From Chitinivibrionales bacterium (GTDB lineage Bacteria; Fibrobacterota; Chitinivibrionia; Chitinivibrionales; FEN-1185), in contig JAQUMP010000166.1 of NCBI GenBank assembly GCA_028718065.1, forward strand, positions 1 to 7,177: 7,177 nucleotides of DNA. The letters are read 5' to 3'. Of this stretch, positions 1-5,731 are shown piece after piece (position 1 is the first letter of the stretch; every line of letters begins with the position of its first letter). Position numbers and translations under genes: made by a program. Under the pieces are notes generated by a model. It saw only the letters and a list, made by a program, of their open reading frames with translations, ran no database searches and was not told the origin of the DNA.

Positions 1-636
1 ACCCTGATTTCGCACACCGTGGCACTCGACGCCGACCAGCTTGTTTTTAAAAGGACCGTCGATATCGTGGGCGCCTCCGTGGGCCTTATTATCCTGGCGC
101 TGGTCTATCCGTTCCTGGCCCTGGCCATAAAGCTTAGTTCGCCCGGGCCCGTGTTTTTTAAGCAGGTGCGCGTGGGCCGCAACGGCAAGCGCTTTATAAT
201 TTATAAATTCCGCTCCATGAGCGCCGACGCCGAAGAACTAAAAAAGAAACTTGAGTCCCAGAACGAGCTCAAGGGCGCGATTTTTAAAATTAAAAACGAC
301 CCGCGCGTGACGCCGGTCGGCGCCTTTATCCGCAAGTTTTCACTGGACGAACTGCCGCAATTCATCAATGTGTTCAAGGGCGAAATGTCGCTCGTGGGCA
401 CCCGTCCGCCGACGCCCGACGAAGTATCACAGTACCAGAAATGGCACCACCGCCGCATCAGCATCCGGCCCGGGCTCACCGGGCTGTGGCAGGTGAGCGG
501 CCGCAATAAAATCGTCAGTTTCGACGAGGTGGTCAAGCTGGACCTTACGTATATCGATAACTGGAGCATGCGTCTTGACATGATGATAATCCTGAGAACC
601 CTCGTGGTCCTTTTTCACCGGGACACCGCCTATTAA
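1..636 (+). CDS. Exopolysaccharide-type undecaprenyl-phosphate sugar-phosphate transferase, 5' end missing
   Basis: Catalytic C-terminal part of a bacterial sugar transferase (polyprenyl phosphohexose-1-phosphate transferase family, as in WbaP and PglC). The family moves a sugar-1-phosphate from a nucleotide sugar to undecaprenyl phosphate at the inner membrane, the first step of exopolysaccharide or O-antigen synthesis. The frame is open from base 1. The GTG at 19 would be a possible start, but the residues before it fit the family linker, so the gene very likely begins upstream. Seen in order: a KRTVDIVGA entry; one hydrophobic helix with a central Pro (LVYPF), the re-entrant membrane helix; SPGPVFFKQ; YKFRSM; LDELPQF, which holds the Asp-Glu catalytic dyad; SLVGTRPP; RPGLTGLWQVSGR; and a C-terminal TYIDNWS region. 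The family assignment is firm. The sugar cannot be told from sequence, and any N-terminal membrane domain lies outside the window. Confidence 0.93.
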   Translation, partial: TLISHTVALDADQLVFKRTVDIVGASVGLIILALVYPFLALAIKLSSPGPVFFKQVRVGRNGKRFIIYKFRSMSADAEELKKKLESQNELKGAIFKIKNDPRVTPVGAFIRKFSLDELPQFINVFKGEMSLVGTRPPTPDEVSQYQKWHHRRISIRPGLTGLWQVSGRNKIVSFDEVVKLDLTYIDNWSMRLDMMIILRTLVVLFHRDTAY

Positions 637-640
637 AATA

Positions 641-1519
641 ATGCGCATAAAAATCATTTTCTGTTCGTGCGCATTGATAGCGACCGCAATCGTTTTGCCA
701 CGGGCGAATGAGGGCGCCGCGGAGCGGCACAAACCGGTGGCCGCGTCCATCGGCGATATAGATCTTTACTGGCAGAGAAACCGCGGGCTCAGTTTTCCGC
801 TCGATACGGTCGGCCTCGACCGGATTGAACGAAAATTATGCAATTCCGCCCAGAGCGATTCGCCGGACCTTATGCGGGCCGCGGCGTTTCTGGCCGATCA
901 CGGCAAAACGCTGTATCGCCTGGAAAATCCCCAAAGCATCGCGCTGGCCCTCCTGATCGAATGCGGATTTTCGGTGATCGTGCTGACGCAACTGGCGGGC
1001 AACATCGCCATTGCCACGGCCATGGGGCTGCCGACACAGGCGGCCGCGAACCAGCCGCCGAAAAACGGGGCCGCCACACCCGCGGACCTTTTCGGCCAGG
1101 AAAATAGCGGCGGACCGGACACTTTGGGAAACACCTCCTATAAGCAAATGCGCATCCTTTCGGATTTTTTATGGCAGAGCATCGACACCGGCGCCATCGT
1201 TAAGATCCAAAGCGCAAGCGGGGACTATGCCGTGCGGCTCGCGACGACCGGCCTGGGTTACTGTGAATTCTTGGGAAAAGAAGACGTTACGATGAGTTCC
1301 AAAAACATCCGCGATATCTCCGGCTTTACCGTGCGCGACCGTTGGCTCACCTACCAGACCGACGGCCAGGTAAGCCGGCTCTTTCTTAAAATTTACCTGT
1401 GCGTCGACCGGGAGCTTGGCCCGGCGGCCGTAAAAAAGCGGCTCGAAGCGAAAATGGACGCGCTCAATCTCGACCTTTCCTGCAAGGTCCCCGCGCTGGC
1501 GCCGGTGTTAAAAAAATAA
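641..1519 (+). CDS. Exported protein of unknown function next to the sugar transferase
   Basis: I do not recognise this 292-residue protein. The N-terminus looks like a Sec signal peptide: MRIK, then a hydrophobic core IIFCSCALIATAIVLP, then a small-residue stretch ANEGAAE where cleavage could occur. There is no clear lipobox, so a lipoprotein is unlikely. The rest is mixed and soluble-looking, with one moderately hydrophobic stretch (about residues 102-130), a Pro/Gly/Asn-rich linker (about 135-165) and Cys residues scattered through the mature part, which could form disulfides outside the cytoplasm. The ATG lies 4 nt after the transferase stop without a good Shine-Dalgarno, so expression is probably coupled to that gene. 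The context suggests a role in cell-surface polysaccharide, but this is inference from position only. Codon use resembles the neighbour, which supports a real gene. Confidence 0.75.
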   Translation: MRIKIIFCSCALIATAIVLPRANEGAAERHKPVAASIGDIDLYWQRNRGLSFPLDTVGLDRIERKLCNSAQSDSPDLMRAAAFLADHGKTLYRLENPQSIALALLIECGFSVIVLTQLAGNIAIATAMGLPTQAAANQPPKNGAATPADLFGQENSGGPDTLGNTSYKQMRILSDFLWQSIDTGAIVKIQSASGDYAVRLATTGLGYCEFLGKEDVTMSSKNIRDISGFTVRDRWLTYQTDGQVSRLFLKIYLCVDRELGPAAVKKRLEAKMDALNLDLSCKVPALAPVLKK

Positions 1520-1600
1520 ATCAAACGTAGTGTATCTGAATTGGCCATGCAAAACATACGCATTTAAAATGCCATTGTTTAACCTCTCCCCTTCACCCCG

Positions 1601-1622
1601 GTCCTTCGACTACGCTCAGGAC
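1601..1622. repeat. 22-bp GTCC...GGAC repeat nested in the left arm
   Basis: The sequence begins GTCCTTCGAC and ends CTCAGGAC, so its first and last 5 bases are inverted repeats (GTCCT / AGGAC). The same kind of short sequence (CCTTCGAC...CTCAGG) recurs between genes in many environmental bacterial genomes as far as I recall. It interrupts the left arm of the larger palindrome and accounts for the length difference between the two arms. Confidence 0.6.
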
Positions 1623-1624
1623 CA

Positions 1625-1662
1625 CCCCTCTTCCCCTCTCCGACAGGAGAGGGGAAGAGGGG
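1625..1662. repeat. Perfect 17-bp inverted repeat with 4-nt loop
   Basis: Bases 1625-1641 (CCCCTCTTCCCCTCTCC) pair perfectly with 1646-1662, leaving loop GACA (1642-1645). In RNA from either strand this would be a very stable hairpin. It may slow transcription or protect 3' ends of the convergent transcripts, but no U-tract follows it in either direction, so a Rho-independent terminator is not supported. Confidence 0.85.
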
Positions 1663-1729
1663 CAGGGGAGTTGAGGAGAGGTTATAAAAAAGTAAGAAAA
1701 TAGTGTATAGATATTTATTACACACCACA

Positions 1730-3085
1730 CTATACTCTCGCCTTGCAAACCTTAGCCAGCATTTCTTTAAAGTTCGGCCAGCGCGCCAGGATGCTTTCGT
1801 CGTTTATGGTTGATTTTCCGGTGCATTTAAGCGCCGCCACGGCGGCCGCGCCGGCCAGGAAGGCGGGCAGGGGCTGCGGCAGGTCGAACCCGTCGTAGCG
1901 CTTGGCCCCGTCGATCACGATGCCGTCCGGCATTTCGCCGTGGCGCACTCCGACAATGTCAAGGCAGGCATGGATCTGGGCGATGCCGCCGGGAAGCTCG
2001 CCCTGCAACAGTTCAAGCTGTTTAAAGAGCGATTGGCCCGCGCCGTACGCGGCGATCATGACCATGACCGGCAACTGCTCGCGGAACTGGAACAGCGGAA
2101 GGCAATCGGCTTTGCGGCCCTGAATTTCAAATCGCTGCAATTGCAGCGATCCGATTTGCCCGAACGAAGTCACGCCGGTGACCTGCTCCCCGATTTTGCA
2201 CCCCATTTTACGCACGAACTGCAATGTCTGCAGGGCCCAGCTTTCGGCCGCCATATTTTCGATGACTAAATTTCCGCGCTGGATCAGGCTTTTGGCCCCG
2301 ATAAAAAGCGCGCCTAAAATCTCGTCGCCGGGAAGGGAAACCGCCAGAGGCTCCGGCGGCAGCGGCGCGGAAAAATCGACGCTCACCGTGAAGCCGGGGT
2401 TTACATCGGATATTTTTTTCGCGGCCTGCTGCCAGTTGAGCATGCGCCGCGCGATCGGATCGGTCGGCGGGCGCGGGGTATTGCTCTGGCTGGTAAGCGG
2501 ATACCCCATTAAAGCAAGAATCGGGCGCAGGGGGCTTATCCAGGGATTATCGGTGCGCATGCTTATTGCCCTGGAGCGGCCATGAAACAACCCGAGCAGC
2601 AGATGAATATCGTTGGCGTCAATAACCGTGGACGGAAACGCCGCCCCTTCGCTTTTTTCCAGGCGAACAAGCGTTTGCAGGGGAGCCGTTTCTACCTGTA
2701 AAGCAAAGCCCGCGCTCTTGCAGCGGATTTTCCATACGTCAAGCATGGTTCCGGCGGGACTCGACATAGTAAGAACATGGCCCCGGCCCAGCAGCATGCC
2801 GGCGCTGTAATCGGAATAGGGCGTTTCGGCGCGGGGAAAGGGCAGCGGCGAAGCCACGTCGGCCGCGCGCGCCGAAATTAGGCAACGACGGTCCTGGTTT
2901 TTAAAATCGCAGCAGGTTTGCAGCAGGGGTATAAATTCCCCGCAGGCCGCAAGCTCCGGGTACGGCTCAACCACAAAGGTACGCCCGGAAATATAGGCCA
3001 GCATGGCCGTCAGCGCAAACAGCTCCGGGCTCGGCGGAAGGCTTATGGTACCGGCGATTTCGTGAACGGAGTCGATCTCAAGCAC
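1730..3085 (-). CDS. Divergent EPSP-synthase-fold protein, probably without EPSP synthase activity
   Basis: Protein of 451 residues, close to the usual 430-450 of EPSP synthase (AroA: shikimate-3-phosphate plus PEP to EPSP). All six family repeats can be placed by eye; the clearest are LPGDEILGALF (about 249-261, normally PGDxSSAAFF), EQLPVMVMIAAY (336-347, normally DELPxLAxAAA), DGIVIDG and the end WPNFKEML (normally SFPxFxxxL). The ligand residues are largely gone. In repeat 1 the E. coli Lys22-Ser23 and Arg27 positions read Pro20-Glu21 and Leu25; the GTAMR arginine, the DHR pair and the C-terminal Lys before SFP are also absent. The start is GTG at 3085, with AAGGAA 9 nt upstream, 4 nt after the tyrA stop; the longer ATG form from 3166 would overlap tyrA by 77 nt. 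It is the last gene of the operon. It may be a pseudoenzyme, a regulator or an enolpyruvyl transferase with a new substrate. The family call is moderately sure; the loss of activity is inferred. Confidence 0.72.
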   Translation of the reverse strand: MLEIDSVHEIAGTISLPPSPELFALTAMLAYISGRTFVVEPYPELAACGEFIPLLQTCCDFKNQDRRCLISARAADVASPLPFPRAETPYSDYSAGMLLGRGHVLTMSSPAGTMLDVWKIRCKSAGFALQVETAPLQTLVRLEKSEGAAFPSTVIDANDIHLLLGLFHGRSRAISMRTDNPWISPLRPILALMGYPLTSQSNTPRPPTDPIARRMLNWQQAAKKISDVNPGFTVSVDFSAPLPPEPLAVSLPGDEILGALFIGAKSLIQRGNLVIENMAAESWALQTLQFVRKMGCKIGEQVTGVTSFGQIGSLQLQRFEIQGRKADCLPLFQFREQLPVMVMIAAYGAGQSLFKQLELLQGELPGGIAQIHACLDIVGVRHGEMPDGIVIDGAKRYDGFDLPQPLPAFLAGAAAVAALKCTGKSTINDESILARWPNFKEMLAKVCKARV

Positions 3086-3089
3086 GTTG

Positions 3090-4193
3090 CTATTTCCTTT
3101 CCCAGGCGGAAAATCCGCAGGCCTGCAGAAGCGCGATGGCCCGGGCGGCAATGGTCTCGTTGTCAAAAGCGAGCCGGATCGTACCGCCCTCGCCTTCGCG
3201 CACCTTGACCACTTCGATGTCTTTAATGTTAATGTTCTCCCGGCCGAGCGATGTGGCGATCTGCGCGATCACGCCCGGTTTGTCCGGGGCCTGCACCAGG
3301 ATTTCGCTGATCGGCCGGATAAATCCCTTGTTTGAAAACGGCATGCGCCGCCGGGTCTGCGCCGCGGCGTTAAAGTTGGGGCCTAAGCCTTCTTTGTCAA
3401 GCAGCTCTTTAAACGCGACCAGCATTTGGGTATATTTTTCGAGCATGGCGATAATGGCGGGTTTGTTGGTTGCCAGAATGTCGTGCCATAATTCATAGGG
3501 GGCCGAAGCGATGCGCGTCATGTCGCGAAAACCCCCGGCCGCCAGCGTGAGCGTTCCGGGAACGGCCAGTTCAAGCTCGGCCGAGCAATTTACAAGCGCA
3601 ACAGCGGCCAGGTGCGGCAGGTGGCTGACCATGGCCACGACCGTGTCGTGCAGGGCAGGGCTTAAAAAGCAGTGGCGGCATCCAAGGTACTTGTCCAGAA
3701 AGCCCGCGAAATCCTCGGCGCGGCCGGAAGGAGCGCCCGCGGCGGTGAGCACATAGATCGCGTTTTGAAAGAGGTAGGGGTCCGAATAAGCGCAGCCGTT
3801 TTTTTCCGAGCCGGTCATGGGGTGGCCGCCGATAAAAAGCGCCTCCTTGGGCAGGGAGGCGGCCGCGGCCACGATCTGCTGCTTGGTGCTGCCGATGTCG
3901 GATATAACGATCCCTTCGGGCAAGGCGCAGGCGCTCAGGCGCGCGATGGTTTCCAGGATCGCGCCGATGGGCGAGCATAAAAAAAGCAGATCGGTCCGCG
4001 CCAGCACGGCAGGTAGGTCGTTATAGCCGAAGCCTTCGTCGATGCAGCCGCGCGCCAGGGCGGTTGTAATTGACAATGGCGAAGAGAGCCCGAGAACTTT
4101 GCCGGGAAAGCGAGCCTGCTTTAAGGCCAATCCCAGCGACCCGCCCAGGAGCCCGACGCTGTAAATTGTAACGGTCTTCGGTTCAAACCCCAT
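3090..4193 (-). CDS. tyrA: Prephenate dehydrogenase with C-terminal ACT domain
   Basis: Oxidatively decarboxylates prephenate to 4-hydroxyphenylpyruvate with NAD(P)+, the step before tyrosine, in the cytoplasm. Seen in 367 residues: nucleotide-binding loop SVGLLGGSLG (12-21), SDIGSTK (98-104), GGHPMTGSE (122-130), HD plus SHLPH (182-183, 190-194; the SH histidine is the catalytic one in the family), GGFRDMTRIAS with the prephenate-binding Arg227, then LW near 235. An ACT domain follows from about 296 (ILVQAPDKPGVIAQIA, then NINIKDIEV), probably binding an amino acid, likely tyrosine, for feedback control. Odd point: the first Gly of GxGxxG is Ser12. The ATG lies 1 nt after the chorismate mutase stop (TGA-C-ATG), so translation is coupled. 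There is no mutase domain in this protein; a separate gene just upstream supplies it. Confidence 0.93.
   Translation of the reverse strand: MGFEPKTVTIYSVGLLGGSLGLALKQARFPGKVLGLSSPLSITTALARGCIDEGFGYNDLPAVLARTDLLFLCSPIGAILETIARLSACALPEGIVISDIGSTKQQIVAAAASLPKEALFIGGHPMTGSEKNGCAYSDPYLFQNAIYVLTAAGAPSGRAEDFAGFLDKYLGCRHCFLSPALHDTVVAMVSHLPHLAAVALVNCSAELELAVPGTLTLAAGGFRDMTRIASAPYELWHDILATNKPAIIAMLEKYTQMLVAFKELLDKEGLGPNFNAAAQTRRRMPFSNKGFIRPISEILVQAPDKPGVIAQIATSLGRENINIKDIEVVKVREGEGGTIRLAFDNETIAARAIALLQACGFSAWERK
3094..3099 (-). promoter_or_regulatory. Ribosome binding site that decides the GTG start of the aroA-like gene
   Basis: AAGGAA on the minus strand, inside the last codons of tyrA, leaves 9 nt between GGA and the GTG at 3085. 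The alternative ATG at 3166 lies well inside tyrA, and its extra 27 residues (rich in Pro and Arg) resemble no part of the family. Confidence 0.7.
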
Positions 4194-4194
4194 G

Positions 4195-4944
4195 TCAGCG
4201 TTTCCGGTTCTTAAGGTAAAGCACTTCGCCCTCCTTGGTAAGCGGGATAACGGCGTCGCGATAAAAGGCCACGATTATTTCCGGATCAATAATTTGCCGC
4301 ACGATTTTATTGGCCTGGGCCTGGATGGCGGCCGCCTTGACCCGTACTCGGGCGATGATCGCGTTTTCGACCTCCTGCCGGGTAAGCGCGGCCAGCAGGG
4401 CCGAGCTATCGTTTTTGTCAACCAGGGCCGAAAATTTTCCGGGATCGTCGCGGAATTTGCTTTCGCCCACGTAGAGCGCGCCGTAATGAACACGCCGTCC
4501 GATGGCCTGCAGCGCGTAAACGTCGTGCTCCACGCCGGACCCGTATTGACCGTCGTCGCCTGCCGGGCAGAGCCGCCTGAGCAGGTCGCGGTAGGCGGCC
4601 ATGATCGGCCCGCAAAGGTTGACAACGTCGTATTTTTCCAGGCGCAGGCCGGTATCGGGCAGGCTCACGCTGCGCCGCGACGGGGGCAACTCGCCGGTAA
4701 ACGGACGCTCCTCCGGGACCATAAACCGTCCAAACTGCGCGTCCATCTGCTCCTGCATGCGCAGCCGGATCTCAAAAAGACTGCGCCGCTCCTCGCCCAG
4801 AAAACCGCTCTTTCCCGGTTCGTAAATGCGCGCGTTCAGGCAAAATTGCGCCCGGTCAAGCAGTTTGTAAATGATCGTTTCTTCCAGACCCTCCAGCCGT
4901 GCGGCAATAAGGGAGAGATCGAGATTGACTTTATCGGGTAGCAT
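4195..4944 (-). CDS. Chorismate mutase of the eukaryotic (yeast ARO7 / plant) type
   Basis: Converts chorismate to prephenate in the cytoplasm. At 249 residues it is close to the yeast enzyme (256) and unlike the roughly 90-residue bacterial AroQ domain. It matches the yeast protein along its length: LEETIIYKLLDRAQF (20-34; yeast MEDSIIFKFIERSHF), PEERPF (77-82), YGSGVEHD (134-141; yeast FGSVATRD), RRVHYG (150-155), ESKF (161-164) and IPLTKEGEV (233-241; yeast IPITKEVEV). By hand alignment the yeast catalytic Arg157, Lys168, Glu198, Thr242 and Glu246 correspond to Arg151, Lys163, Glu193, Thr236 and Glu240, while yeast Arg16 is Ala14 and Asn194 is Arg189. The allosteric Gly141-Ser142 are Gly135-Ser136 and Arg76 is Arg73, so control by Trp and/or Tyr is possible. 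It overlaps trpA by 14 nt. No obvious Shine-Dalgarno precedes it, so coupling is likely. The family call is confident; activity and control are inferred. Confidence 0.9.
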   Translation of the reverse strand: MLPDKVNLDLSLIAARLEGLEETIIYKLLDRAQFCLNARIYEPGKSGFLGEERRSLFEIRLRMQEQMDAQFGRFMVPEERPFTGELPPSRRSVSLPDTGLRLEKYDVVNLCGPIMAAYRDLLRRLCPAGDDGQYGSGVEHDVYALQAIGRRVHYGALYVGESKFRDDPGKFSALVDKNDSSALLAALTRQEVENAIIARVRVKAAAIQAQANKIVRQIIDPEIIVAFYRDAVIPLTKEGEVLYLKNRKR

Positions 4945-5731
4945 GTTTGTAATGGCCTGTCATGGTCCCCAGGGTTTTAAGCATGGCTTTTTTGGAAGAC
5001 AAGTTTTTTTCTATCTGCGCCACGAGCGCGCTGCCCACAATGGCGCCCTGCGCCCCGGCGAACTTGACGGCCGCGATATGGCGCGGTTCGGAGAGCCCAA
5101 AGCCCACCACGAACGGGCGCGCGGTAATGCGCTGCAAGCGTTGCAAGGTCCGGGCGGCCTGGGTGGGAAGGCGGCTCTGCGCGCCGGTTGCGCCCAGACG
5201 GCTCACCACATAGACAAAACCGGAAATTTTAGAACAGATATAGGCCGCGCGTTTTGGGGGTGTGAGTTCCGAAACGATAAACACGCTCTTAAGTCCCGTG
5301 CTTTTTATGGCCGCTAAAAGTTCGTCGCTCTCTTCCGGCGGCATGTCGGCCACCAGCAGGCTATCGACGCCGGCATCGGCGGCCCGGCGGCAAAACGTCC
5401 GGTAGCCTAAAAAATGGACGCTGTTGGCATAGAGCAAAAGGCCGATGGGAATATCGCTTACGGCCCGCAGGGCGCGGACCATCTTAAAAAATGTCGCATG
5501 CGTCAGCCCCGCGGCAATGGCGCGTTGCGCCGCGCGCTGGTTGACGGGGCCGTCGGCCACCGGATCGGAAAACGGGTAGCCGATCTCCAGAATGTCGGCG
5601 CCGTTATCGATATACGTTTTAAAAATATCGATGCTGGTGGTTAGGTCCGGGTCGCCGGCCACGGCAAAGGGGACAAAGGCGATTTCGCCGCGCGCCTTGA
5701 GATTGGCAAATGTCGTGTCGTAGCGGCTCAT
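4931..5731 (-). CDS. trpA: Tryptophan synthase alpha chain
   Basis: Splits indole-3-glycerol phosphate into indole and glyceraldehyde 3-phosphate; the indole passes to TrpB through a tunnel in the alpha2beta2 complex. The 266 residues form a normal-length TIM barrel: FVPFAVAGDPD (19-29), then ILEIGYPFSDPVADGP with catalytic Glu49 and Asp60 at the same numbers as in the Salmonella enzyme. Next come GVDSLLVADMPPEE, GFVYVVSRLGATG and the phosphate-binding end GFGLSEP and VGSAL. Nothing essential is missing. The start ATG overlaps the trpB stop (ATGA) and has AAGGGG 8 nt upstream (5740-5745). The 3' end overlaps the chorismate mutase start by 14 nt. Confidence 0.97.
   Translation of the reverse strand: MSRYDTTFANLKARGEIAFVPFAVAGDPDLTTSIDIFKTYIDNGADILEIGYPFSDPVADGPVNQRAAQRAIAAGLTHATFFKMVRALRAVSDIPIGLLLYANSVHFLGYRTFCRRAADAGVDSLLVADMPPEESDELLAAIKSTGLKSVFIVSELTPPKRAAYICSKISGFVYVVSRLGATGAQSRLPTQAARTLQRLQRITARPFVVGFGLSEPRHIAAVKFAGAQGAIVGSALVAQIEKNLSSKKAMLKTLGTMTGHYKHATR

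Larger units (their letters stand above)
1581..1683. repeat. 103-bp palindromic (MITE/REP-like) repeat element
   Basis: The ends are an inverted repeat (AACCTCTCC at 1581-1589, GGAGAGGTT at 1675-1683; the pair extends by one base each side). The centre is a perfect 17-bp inverted repeat (1625-1641 and 1646-1662) around a GACA loop. The right arm is 38 nt and the left arm 61 nt. Removing the 22-bp insert at 1601-1622 leaves a 39-nt left arm that matches the right arm at both ends. The element is non-coding. CCCTCTCC-type palindromes are known to me as dispersed repeats in several bacterial phyla. The membership of this copy is inferred, since only one copy is visible here. Confidence 0.75.
1520..1729. 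other. Convergent intergenic region with repeat element
   Basis: This 210-bp gap separates the plus-strand pair from the end of the minus-strand aromatic operon. Transcription from both sides should end here. Its centre is a G+C-rich palindromic repeat (1581-1683), and both flanks are A+T-rich. I see no coding signal and no stem directly followed by a T-run in either direction, so no classical intrinsic terminator. The A+T-rich flanks contain a short near-palindrome (GCATTT-A-AAATGC, 1560-1572) and a 7-bp inverted repeat (1700-1706 with 1727-1733). Confidence 0.8.

Noticed and set aside
641..720. Lipoprotein signal in the exported protein (IIFCSC)
   Set aside because: The residues before either Cys do not form a proper lipobox, and the Cys lie too early within the hydrophobic core.
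836..1295. Several overlapping open frames of 69-103 codons on both strands within the exported-protein gene
   Set aside because: Arg/Pro/Ala-rich out-of-frame translations typical of high-G+C shadow frames. The frame at 641-1519 has a signal peptide and a continuous sensible composition.
1625..1690. Intrinsic terminator at the strong hairpin between the convergent genes
   Set aside because: No T-run follows the stem directly on either strand. The first A/T run (1684-1700) is more than 20 nt away, so only a repeat is called.
1700..1733. 7-bp inverted repeat (ATAGTGT / ACACTAT) at the end of the aroA-like gene as a terminator
   Set aside because: The stem is short and A+T-rich with a 20-nt loop, and part of it lies in the stop codon of the gene. 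It is too weak to call.
3086..3166. Upstream ATG extension of the aroA-like gene (27 extra residues)
   Set aside because: It would overlap tyrA by 77 nt, adds a Pro/Arg-rich piece with no family match, and the GTG at 3085 has a good ribosome site and normal spacing.
4192..4941. A 249-codon plus-strand open frame lying almost exactly opposite the chorismate mutase gene
   Set aside because: It is a mirror of the real gene in high-G+C DNA where stops are rare. The protein resembles no family, while the minus-strand product matches chorismate mutase along its whole length.
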